NCBI RefSeq assembly: GCF_014207255.1
Contig: NZ_JACHCZ010000004.1
Span: forward strand, 434,001-498,000
Origin: Pseudomonas sp. JAI120
Lineage (GTDB): Bacteria; Pseudomonadota; Gammaproteobacteria; Pseudomonadales; Pseudomonadaceae
Length of the DNA: 64,000 nucleotides
Reading direction: 5' to 3'
Both the position numbers and the translations under genes were made by a program. Shown here piece by piece: positions 1 through 5,876 of the stretch (its first letter is position 1; every line of letters starts with the position of its first letter). Below the pieces are notes generated by a model. It did no database searches. It was not told the origin of the DNA and worked only from the letters and a program-made list of their open reading frames with translations.

Positions 1-266
1 GCCGCCGAACCGCCGACACCTTCAATAAGGGCCTGTGGCGCAAACTGATGGCAGTGGGCTGCGATGGCCGCGCTGAACAGCGCCTCCTTGTTCTCGAAGT
101 GCCGATAGATGCTGAGCTTGGAGATCTTCGCCCGCTGGGCGACCTTGTCCATTGTCGTCGCTTGAAAACCCAGTTCCGCAAAAAGTTCGCCCGCGGCGTC
201 GACTATCGTTTGGCCAAGCGCCTCGTTGGCGGGACGGCCGCGCCGGGTCTGGTTGTTTTCGGTCAT
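1..266 (-). CDS. TetR/AcrR-family transcriptional regulator, 3' end outside window
   Basis: The reverse strand encodes about 88 residues starting MTENNQTRRGRPANEALGQT and running off the left edge. The segment is the classic TetR N-terminal DNA-binding domain, including the recognition-helix region KLSIYRHFENKEALF at about residues 47-61. The ligand-binding C-terminal domain is not in the window. The gene is divergent from the flavoprotein gene at 375, with 108 bp between start codons that contain two similar palindromes, the usual layout for a TetR repressor controlling itself and its neighbour. Target and ligand cannot be told. Base composition resembles the next three genes rather than the Pseudomonas core. 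Confidence 0.9.
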   Translation of the reverse strand, partial: MTENNQTRRGRPANEALGQTIVDAAGELFAELGFQATTMDKVAQRAKISKLSIYRHFENKEALFSAAIAAHCHQFAPQALIEGVGGSA

Positions 267-277
267 AAAAAAATTCC

Positions 278-325
278 AGTACTTGACAGTATTCTAATTC
301 TTGAATTACGGTACTTCAAAGTATC
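278..325. promoter_or_regulatory. Twin palindromic sites, probable TetR operators
   Basis: Two related imperfect palindromes lie between the divergent TetR and flavoprotein genes: AGTACTTGACAGTATT at 278-293 and GGTACTTCAAAGTATC at 310-325. They share the pattern RGTACTT-N2-MAGTATY and their centres are 32 bp apart, about three helical turns, so two dimers would sit on the same DNA face. A TTGACA hexamer at 283-288 overlaps the first site. Binding by the adjacent TetR protein is inference from position and symmetry. Confidence 0.55.
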
Positions 326-374
326 TTAAAGATGCAAGCCAATCTTCCTTCATCCATACGCGGAGCCTATCACC

Positions 375-1268
375 ATGAATGACGTTATTATCATCGGCGG
401 CAGCTTTGCCGGGCTTGCCGCCGCCCTGCAGCTCGGCCGTGCCCGCCGTAAGGTCACCGTTCTCGATACCGGCCTGCCGCGCAATCGTTTCGCGGATCAC
501 TCGCATGGCCTGCTCGGTCACGACCACAAGCCACCGCTGGAGATCCTGGCCGAGGCGCGGCAGCAGTTGGCGCGCTATCCCACGGTCAGGCTGGTCACTG
601 CCCGGGCCGAGAGCATCTCCGGCACCATCGACGATTTCTCTGTCCTCACTGGCGATGGCGAAAGCCTCAGGGCGCGCCGCCTGATCCTGAGCTATGGCGT
701 CGCCGACCAGATGCCTGAAATTCCCGGCTTTGCCGAAGGCTGGGGCACCTCCATCGTGCCTTGTCCCTATTGCGACGGCTTTGAAGTTGCCGGCCGGCAT
801 TGGGGCCTCGTCTGGTCCGGCTCACCGTCGCACAACTATGTCAGGCTGTACCACGACTGGACCGACACATTGACGGTCTTCGCCAATGGTCACGACATTC
901 CATCCGACATCCGGGCCGATCTGGCGCGCCGCGGCATCGCTGTCGTCGATGGCCGGATCACCGAAATCGACCATGACGAGAGCCATAACGCCACCGTCAG
1001 GCTCGACGCCGGCTCCTCTGTCGCGGTCGACATCCTGTTCGCGCATCCGCGTAACAAGCCGTCCGCACGCCTGCATGAATCGCTGGGCCTCGCCACGGTC
1101 GATACGCCCCAGGGCATCGCCCTAAAGGTCGACGAGCGCCGCGAAACCAGCATGCCCGGCATCTACGCCGCCGGCGATCTGGCCAATCCCCTCATGCCCT
1201 CGGTCACCACGGCATCGTGGCAAGGCGCGACGGCGGGTATCTCCGCCCAGCAGTCGATGTTGGTTTGA
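375..1268 (+). CDS. FAD-dependent disulfide oxidoreductase, thioredoxin-reductase-like
   Basis: A 297-aa flavoprotein of the thioredoxin-reductase fold. An FAD-binding GGSFAG motif lies at residues 8-13, a redox-active CPYCDG motif at 130-135 (Cys130, Cys133), and the C-terminal FAD signature GIYAAGDLANP is present. The region after the CxxC where thioredoxin reductases carry the NADPH motif GxGxxA reads VWSGSPSHNYV, so that motif is degenerate or absent. This recalls flavin-dependent dithiol oxidases of the GliT/HlmI type, which have CxxC but use oxygen instead of NADPH; that comparison is from memory and is a hypothesis. It heads a same-strand cassette with a monooxygenase-fold protein and a methyltransferase, probably under the divergent TetR regulator. 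Confidence 0.85.
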   Translation: MNDVIIIGGSFAGLAAALQLGRARRKVTVLDTGLPRNRFADHSHGLLGHDHKPPLEILAEARQQLARYPTVRLVTARAESISGTIDDFSVLTGDGESLRARRLILSYGVADQMPEIPGFAEGWGTSIVPCPYCDGFEVAGRHWGLVWSGSPSHNYVRLYHDWTDTLTVFANGHDIPSDIRADLARRGIAVVDGRITEIDHDESHNATVRLDAGSSVAVDILFAHPRNKPSARLHESLGLATVDTPQGIALKVDERRETSMPGIYAAGDLANPLMPSVTTASWQGATAGISAQQSMLV

Positions 1269-1370
1269 GAGCACAGATTCCCTTATCCGGTTGTTGCTGG
1301 TTTCTGAATGTTGCTTCGAAGCAACATCGATCACGCCAGTTTCAATTTCACAATAGACAGGAGCGCCACC

Positions 1371-1748
1371 ATGACCGCCATAAAACCATTCAAACCCCTA
1401 GACGAGAATTTTCCGTTTGAGCGCCAACTCGATATCGCGGCCGCGCCTGTCGTGCTCATCAACCTCTTCATGGTCGATCCCGCCGACGAAGCGGGCTTCC
1501 TGGAGGTTTTCAAGGCGGCTGGCGAGATCATAACGAAGAAACCGGGCTTCATTTCCCTGCAACTGCATCGAGCGATCGGCGATAGCCCGACTTACCTGAA
1601 CTATGTGGTGTGGGAATCCTCCGAGGCGGTCCGCGCCGCCTTCGCTGATCCCGAGTTCCTCGCGAAACTTCCAGCCTATCCGTCATCGGTCGTAGCCAGA
1701 CCCCACCTGTTTCAGAAGGTCGCCGTCTCCGGCTTTTGCACGGCCTGA
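1371..1748 (+). CDS. Antibiotic biosynthesis monooxygenase (ABM) domain protein
   Basis: A 125-aa protein of the ABM/dimeric alpha-beta-barrel fold. The core VVLINLFMVDPADEAGFLEV, a KKPGFISLQLHR strand and YVVWESSEAVRAAF match the usual ABM layout of about 95-100 residues with a short N-terminal extension. I place the start at 1371 rather than at an in-frame ATG at 1308 because GACAGGAG precedes 1371 at good spacing. Family members include cofactor-free quinone-forming oxygenases and haem-degrading enzymes; the substrate here is unknown. It lies 102 bp after the flavoprotein gene and 26 bp before the methyltransferase, so the three are probably co-transcribed. Confidence 0.8.
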   Translation: MTAIKPFKPLDENFPFERQLDIAAAPVVLINLFMVDPADEAGFLEVFKAAGEIITKKPGFISLQLHRAIGDSPTYLNYVVWESSEAVRAAFADPEFLAKLPAYPSSVVARPHLFQKVAVSGFCTA

Positions 1749-1774
1749 AGAACGAATCAAAACGAGGAGATGTC

Positions 1775-2647
1775 ATGACAGAACAAAATGCCTATCAAGT
1801 CGCCGACTGGAATGGCCAAAGCGGAGAGTACTGGGCCGCCAACCAGGCCCGGCTCGACGCCATGTTTGCGGTGTTCGGCCAGGCCGCGATCGAAGCCGCC
1901 GCGCCCGCCACGGGCGAACGCGTGCTGGACGTCGGTTGCGGTGCGGGCGCGTCGAGTCGGGCTCTGGCCTCCCGCGTCGGCGCGGGCGGTCATGTGCTGG
2001 GCGTGGACATATCCGAACCGCTGATCGGCCGAGCGCGTGCGCTTGCGCCACAGGATACGCCGGCCCAGTTCCGGGTGGCCGACGCCAGCAGCGCCGAGCT
2101 GCCCGAGGGCGCGTTCGATATCCTGTTCTCGCGTTTCGGAGTGATGTTCTTCGATGATCCGACAGGAGCGTTCGCCCATATGCGACGCGCGCTCCGGCCG
2201 GGCGGGCGGGTCGCTTTCGTCTGCTGGCGCGGCGTGGCCGAGAACGATTGGGTACGCCTGCCGATGGGCGCGATCAAGGGCATCGTCCCGCCGACTGCAT
2301 CGCCCGATCCCGAAGCGCCCGGTCCATTCTCGTTCGGCGACCGGGGGCGGGTGACACGCATCCTGACGGCGGCCGGATTCACCGATATCGCTATCACGCC
2401 CTTCGACGCTTCCATCCCGTTCGGCGAGGGCGGGACGCGGGACGCGGCGATCGACGACGCGGTGAAGATCGCGTTCGAGGGCGGCCCATTGTCGCTGGTG
2501 CTCGCTAATCAGCCCGACGACATCCGCGCCCGCGCCTGGGGCGCGGTTCGTGCCGCCTTCGCGGGCCTCGCTGGCGAGCGGTCGGTGATGATGAGCGGCG
2601 CGGCGTGGATCGTCATGGCACGCAATCCATCAGTTGGCAGCGATTAA
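1775..2647 (+). CDS. Class I SAM-dependent methyltransferase
   Basis: A 290-aa protein with a canonical SAM-binding motif I, VLDVGCGAGASS at residues 50-61, an acidic GVDIS at the end of strand 2, a FDILFSRFGVMFFDD motif II/III region and an ALRPGGRVAFVCW post-motif. The start at 1775 follows CGAGGAGA at ideal spacing; an upstream in-frame ATG at 1736 overlaps the preceding gene and lacks such a site. The acceptor cannot be predicted, since this family includes C-, N-, O- and S-methyltransferases. Being third in the flavoprotein-ABM cassette suggests a small-molecule substrate. GC-rich codon use resembles alphaproteobacterial genes, hinting at transfer. Confidence 0.88.
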   Translation: MTEQNAYQVADWNGQSGEYWAANQARLDAMFAVFGQAAIEAAAPATGERVLDVGCGAGASSRALASRVGAGGHVLGVDISEPLIGRARALAPQDTPAQFRVADASSAELPEGAFDILFSRFGVMFFDDPTGAFAHMRRALRPGGRVAFVCWRGVAENDWVRLPMGAIKGIVPPTASPDPEAPGPFSFGDRGRVTRILTAAGFTDIAITPFDASIPFGEGGTRDAAIDDAVKIAFEGGPLSLVLANQPDDIRARAWGAVRAAFAGLAGERSVMMSGAAWIVMARNPSVGSD

Positions 2648-2803
2648 CAGGGACGCCGCCCCCCACGGTGGATCGAGGCGTCTTTGGCCGGTCAGATTGA
2701 TGTCCCTTATGGCTTGGTCATCCGTCCCCGGCAAAAACGAGTACTCGCGAATGGCGGCTGCCTTGGGTCGAAAACCGCCACTCACGAATGGCTGCTTATG
2801 GTC
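2648..2803. other. Intergenic stretch after the methyltransferase gene
   Basis: About 155 bp with no credible gene between the methyltransferase stop and the MITE-like element. A repeated theme, TCGCGAATGGCGGCTGCCTT then CACGAATGGCTGCTTATGG, occurs near 2744-2800, but I recognise no named element. It may be the decayed junction where the foreign cassette joined the Pseudomonas chromosome. Confidence 0.4.
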
Positions 2804-2985
2804 GATTCTGTTGAAAAAGTCTGACGCGGTTTTCACGACAGAAAAATATGCGCATGAGATTGAAATCTTGAATGACCGCACAGGTACTCGGACAAAGATT
2901 TCACGTAGCAGCGCGCAAAACGGGCTGCGGCATTGATCAGGTTCCTGGCAATTCGAGAAAACCGACTTTTTCAACAGAATCGGTC
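2800..2985. mobile_element. MITE-like element, 178 bp, with 18-bp inverted ends
   Basis: GATTCTGTTGAAAAAGTC at 2804-2821 is exactly reverse-complemented by GACTTTTTCAACAGAATC at 2964-2981. The element is flanked by a direct GGTC on each side (2800-2803 and 2982-2985), consistent with a 4-bp target duplication. The 142-bp interior has no significant open reading frame, so the element would be non-autonomous. The transposase family is not identifiable from the window. It separates the foreign-looking cassette from the first copy of the long direct repeat. Confidence 0.72.
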
Positions 2986-2987
2986 GT

Positions 2988-3082
2988 CTGCTGCCTGTCA
3001 CCACGGCAGCTTTTGGCGGATTCCTACCTATTCTCAACGGAGGGGATGATCAACAACGTTCGAATTCAGGAGGTTTACCATT
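2988..3082 (+). repeat. Long direct repeat, copy 1
   Basis: The stretch 3001-3082 matches 8455-8536 with only three visible mismatches. It begins with the tail of a CTGCTGC motif (one copy, 2988-2994), runs through a strong ribosome-binding site and a short start-coded frame, and ends at TTTACCAT in both copies, after which the sequences diverge completely. The two copies bracket the BRCT and FecIRA-type genes. They may be duplicated leader sequences of a gene family or junctions left by recombination. Confidence 0.75.
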
Positions 3083-3132
3083 CCGTATGCGGCTCTGAAT
3101 TACTTGCAGACCGACAACGTGCTGACATCTAA
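3046..3132 (+). CDS. Short leader-like ORF in direct repeat copy 1
   Basis: A 28-codon frame, MINNVRIQEVYH followed by an unrelated tail, starts 4-5 nt after GGAGGGG. Its first twelve codons are conserved in repeat copy 2 (8500), with Asp for Asn at codon 3. An internal AGGAGG inside the conserved part would place a start codon just past the ...TTTACCAT end, so this may be a leader peptide whose downstream coupled gene has been lost. Expression as a protein is uncertain. Confidence 0.3.
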   Translation: MINNVRIQEVYHSVCGSELLADRQRADI

Positions 3133-3283
3133 AAAATCCGAGTTCGATTCCACCGAACGCCATAACTAGCTGATTTGTTTATAGTTACTAGTTGGGGTAC
3201 GCCGAATTTTCCAGCGAACTCCAGGTGCCCGAAAAACCTACTCTCGCCGAAACATACCGTTCGTCTGGTGCCGCACCATACAA

Positions 3284-3319
3284 AACAAGGCCTCGCAGCG
3301 ATGCGGGGCCTTGTTGTTT
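3284..3319 (+). terminator. Terminator-like hairpin
   Basis: An AACAAGGCC...GGCCTTGTT stem around a GC-rich centre is followed by GTTTC on the plus strand. No plus-strand gene ends immediately upstream, so it is probably a relic of a lost gene. It could also protect the minus-strand BRCT gene from antisense transcription. Confidence 0.55.
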
Positions 3320-3357
3320 CTGGTACTTCCACTTTTTGTCCACACACACTGAAACCC

Positions 3358-3381
3358 GTGGGAGCGAGCCTGCTCGCGATG
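3358..3381. repeat. REP-type hairpin
   Basis: GTGGGAGCGAGCCTGCTCGC is one arm of the common Pseudomonas GAGCGAGC..GCTCGC repetitive extragenic palindrome. It stands alone here, with no inverted partner nearby. Confidence 0.7.
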
Positions 3382-3457
3382 AGGCCGTCAAAACCAACGA
3401 CGATCTACTGACCAAGACAAAGGGCTGCCTTTCTAAGGCAGCAAAAAAGAAGCAACC

Positions 3458-4099
3458 TCAACCAAACAGCACCCTTTGCCAATGATCCTCACCCACAATG
3501 GCAATCGAAGCTCCCGCCTCCCGCAACTCCACTGCCTTCATGATCTTCGTTCCATAAGTACTGTGGCGCCACTGCTCATTACCTACACTACCGACCACCA
3601 GGTAATGCACCTTCTTACTCACACCGCCCCCAATCAAACCACCTCGTTCTTCGACCAGCGCCTGACAATCCTTACGCGGCACAAAGGCCATGACACCCGT
3701 AAATACGAACATCCGGCCATCCCACACCAAATCAGGGGCCGGTAAATTGAAGGGAAGGTCCGTAGGAGCAACCGCAACAGCACCGCCGACCTTCGCTCCC
3801 TCAATGCCCACACCAGAAAAACCACGCAGGATGTTAAGCAGCTCCAGAGACTCATCCTTGTCTAGAGCATCGTCCTGAAGCATGCACGCCAAACGCGAAT
3901 ACAGCAGATTGATCACCGGATCATTCAGGTGCGCGAGATTGTTTTCCAACCATTGCTTTAGAAAAACCGCTTCTGTGATGTTCACAACACCGTCGGCCGT
4001 AATCCCAGCGGCCAACCCGACCAAGGCATCGGCGGCGCGTCGATCGATTCGGGCGCGGTTGAAGAATTTACTGTTCTCGAACTCGTGGTGTAGATCCAT
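3458..4099 (-). CDS. BRCT-domain protein
   Basis: A 213-aa protein. The C-terminal part (about residues 128-213) is a BRCT domain: RMFVFTGVMAFVPRKDC, the EERGGLIGGGVSKKVHYLVVG glycine-rich core and a terminal tryptophan in EDHWQRVLFG, as at the end of bacterial NAD-dependent DNA ligases and in free-standing BRCT proteins. The N-terminal 120 residues are helical and acidic (LLYSRLACMLQDDALDKDES), somewhat like calcium-binding or TerB-like helices, with no motif I can name. BRCT domains usually bind DNA ends or partner proteins, so a DNA-repair or mobile-DNA role is possible. It stands alone on its strand inside the repeat-flanked segment. Confidence 0.8.
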   Translation of the reverse strand: MDLHHEFENSKFFNRARIDRRAADALVGLAAGITADGVVNITEAVFLKQWLENNLAHLNDPVINLLYSRLACMLQDDALDKDESLELLNILRGFSGVGIEGAKVGGAVAVAPTDLPFNLPAPDLVWDGRMFVFTGVMAFVPRKDCQALVEERGGLIGGGVSKKVHYLVVGSVGNEQWRHSTYGTKIMKAVELREAGASIAIVGEDHWQRVLFG

Positions 4100-4273
4100 T
4101 AGAAAATAAATCCGTCCCTTTTTCTGTGCAGCGGTCGATAGCGCTGGAGCGCTAACATTCTCGGGTCCGAATAACCCGGTCAGGGTAATTCAAAGGCCTT
4201 CAGGAATAGTGGCGGAGAATTCCACCCCATCAAACAGGTGTAAACACTGTACAACCATTCGCCCGATCAATAC

Positions 4274-4293
4274 GATGAGAAGCATTATCATTC
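4274..4293. promoter_or_regulatory. Fur-box-like site upstream of the ECF sigma gene
   Basis: GATGAGAAGCATTATCATT resembles the 19-bp Fur consensus (GATAATGATAATCATTATC), best in its right half. It lies 19 bp before the sigma-factor start, where Fur-Fe(II) would block transcription when iron is sufficient. Similarity was judged by eye. Confidence 0.6.
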
Positions 4294-4311
4294 ACGCAGT
4301 GCGAGCCTCAC

Positions 4312-4818
4312 ATGCAGGATGCCAGCCCAACATCGTCTGTCGAACAGTTGTACGAGAATCATCACGGCTGGCTACAGGGCTGGCTGAACCGGCGATTGGG
4401 GCACAGTGCCGACGCCGAGGATCTGGCCCACGACACGTTCATCCGCGTGCTGCGCGCCCCTCAGCAGGTGCGCGAGTTGCGCCAGCCCATGGCGTTTCTC
4501 GCGGCGATTGCCAATGGACTGCTGGTCAATCGCTGGCGCCGCCAGGAGATTGAGCGGGCATATCTTGATGCGTTGGCTGCTCGGCCCGAAGGCGTGGAGT
4601 CGTCACCCGAGGACCGGTATCTGGTGATCGAAACCTTGTTGCAACTCGACTCCCTGCTGATTGGCCTCTCTGAGCGCATACGGCAGATTTTCTTCATGTC
4701 TCAGCTCGACGGCCTGACGTATCCGCAGATCGCTGCGCAGTTGGGGCTGACTGTGGCTCAGGTGCAACGGGCCATGGGCAAGGCATTCAGTGTTTGCTAT
4801 GCGAGCCGTTTCGAATGA
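4312..4818 (+). CDS. FecI-type ECF sigma factor
   Basis: A 168-aa group-IV sigma factor of the iron-starvation subclass. Region 2 (residues about 12-75) shows LGHSADAEDLAHDTFIRVL, and region 4 (about 110-160) ends with a helix-turn-helix, LTYPQIAAQLGLTVAQVQR. It should direct RNA polymerase to the receptor gene at 5877 when the matching FecR-type regulator relays that siderophore is bound outside. Its stop overlaps the start of the FecR gene (ATGA), so the two are translationally coupled. A Fur-like site precedes it. Confidence 0.92.
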   Translation: MQDASPTSSVEQLYENHHGWLQGWLNRRLGHSADAEDLAHDTFIRVLRAPQQVRELRQPMAFLAAIANGLLVNRWRRQEIERAYLDALAARPEGVESSPEDRYLVIETLLQLDSLLIGLSERIRQIFFMSQLDGLTYPQIAAQLGLTVAQVQRAMGKAFSVCYASRFE

Positions 4819-5777
4819 GGGCCGAGATTAATCCGCAGGTGCGCGATATCGCCATTGATTGGCTTGTCAGGATGCAGTCCGGGCTTATGAGTGCGCCTGA
4901 TCTGGAGGCGCTGCAGTGTTGGCGCGAGGCGAGCGATGAGCATGAGCAGGCCTGGCAACGTGTCGCCAGCTTGCCGCTGTTGCAGCAGCCCGGCGCGAAT
5001 CTTTTGCGCGATGCCACCGCGCGCAGGGCACTGGCGTCGGCTGGGCCGGACATGCAGAAACGTCGGCAGGTACTCAAGCGCCTGTTGGTCCTTGGTGCGG
5101 TTGGCGCAGTTGCCTGGCAAGGCGCGGGGTCCACGCCAGTGCGCGCCGCACTGGCGAACCACCGCACAGGAACGGGCGAGCGCCGCCAGTGGACGCTGGC
5201 TGACGGCACCTCGCTATGGCTGAACACGGCCAGTGCGGTGAACCTGGATTTTAATGACCAGGTGCGTCGCATTCAGATGATAGAGGGCGAGCTGGCCTTG
5301 AATGTGCGAGCAGAATCGCGCCCGCTGCAGTTGATCACGCCGGACGCGATACTGCAGAGCCGCGAAGCGCAGTTGCAAGTGCGCCATGACCGGCAGGGCA
5401 CGCAGGTCACCGTAATAGGCGGCCAGGTGCAGGTGCACTCCCGCGGCCAACCCACGTCCTCTTCACTTGAGGCCGGATGGCAGGCACGCGTGGATCGCCT
5501 GGGTATCGGCGTACCGAGCCGCCCCGATCTGCTGGTCGCCCAGGCCTGGCTGCGCGGGATTCTGCCAGCGGATCGCCTGCGCCTGGATGCCTTGGTGGCG
5601 GAACTCTCGCGTTACCGTCCCGGTGTTTTACGTTGTCATGAGCAGGTGTCAGGGTTACGCCTCACAGGCAGTTTTTCGCTGGATGACACCGATGCAGCAT
5701 TGACGCTGGTAGCGCGCACGCTGCCGGTGCGTATCGAGCGCATGACCCGCTATTGGGTCTCGATCGTACCCGTCTGA
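4815..5777 (+). CDS. FecR-family anti-sigma/signal transducer
   Basis: A 320-aa inner-membrane regulator. The N-terminal cytoplasmic DUF4880 domain (IAIDWLVRMQSGLMSAPDLEALQCW, about residues 10-50) binds the sigma factor. A single membrane segment (RLLVLGAVGAVAWQGAGS) follows near residue 85-100, then the periplasmic FecR domain (RQWTLADGTSLWLNTASAV onward) and a C-terminal STN-like tail that should contact the receptor's N-terminal signalling domain. I chose the ATG at 4815, which overlaps the sigma-factor stop by 4 bp, over an in-frame ATG at 4794 inside the sigma gene. It is the middle gene of a sigma/FecR/receptor trio. Confidence 0.92.
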   Translation: MRAEINPQVRDIAIDWLVRMQSGLMSAPDLEALQCWREASDEHEQAWQRVASLPLLQQPGANLLRDATARRALASAGPDMQKRRQVLKRLLVLGAVGAVAWQGAGSTPVRAALANHRTGTGERRQWTLADGTSLWLNTASAVNLDFNDQVRRIQMIEGELALNVRAESRPLQLITPDAILQSREAQLQVRHDRQGTQVTVIGGQVQVHSRGQPTSSSLEAGWQARVDRLGIGVPSRPDLLVAQAWLRGILPADRLRLDALVAELSRYRPGVLRCHEQVSGLRLTGSFSLDDTDAALTLVARTLPVRIERMTRYWVSIVPV

Positions 5778-5876
5778 AATTATTTTTTTCGCTGTGCGAT
5801 AGTTTTTTCAAACTCGCTTGGCCTATAGGGATCACCCACCCGCCAGAGGTGGGTCTTGACCCCTTAGGAGCCCCGT

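Larger units (their letters stand above)
3133..3457. other. Intergenic region with decayed sequence and hairpins
   Basis: No gene is supported in this 325-bp stretch. It contains a T-loop-like GTTCGATTC at about 3141 that does not fold into a tRNA, a terminator-like hairpin at 3284-3319 and a single REP-type hairpin at 3358-3381. A small stem with arms GCTGCCT/AGGCAGC at 3424-3443 lies just past the end of the BRCT gene on the minus strand and might end its transcript. Confidence 0.5.

Noticed and set aside
306..800. 164-codon minus-strand frame over the flavoprotein gene start
   Set aside because: The flavoprotein has clear FAD and CxxC motifs on the plus strand; the antisense frame covers the intergenic operators and has no family features.
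3133..3165. Possible tRNA or tmRNA 3' end as an integration site (GTTCGATTC T-loop)
   Set aside because: The arms around the T-loop do not pair, and there is no anticodon or acceptor stem, so a tRNA gene or attachment site is not supported.
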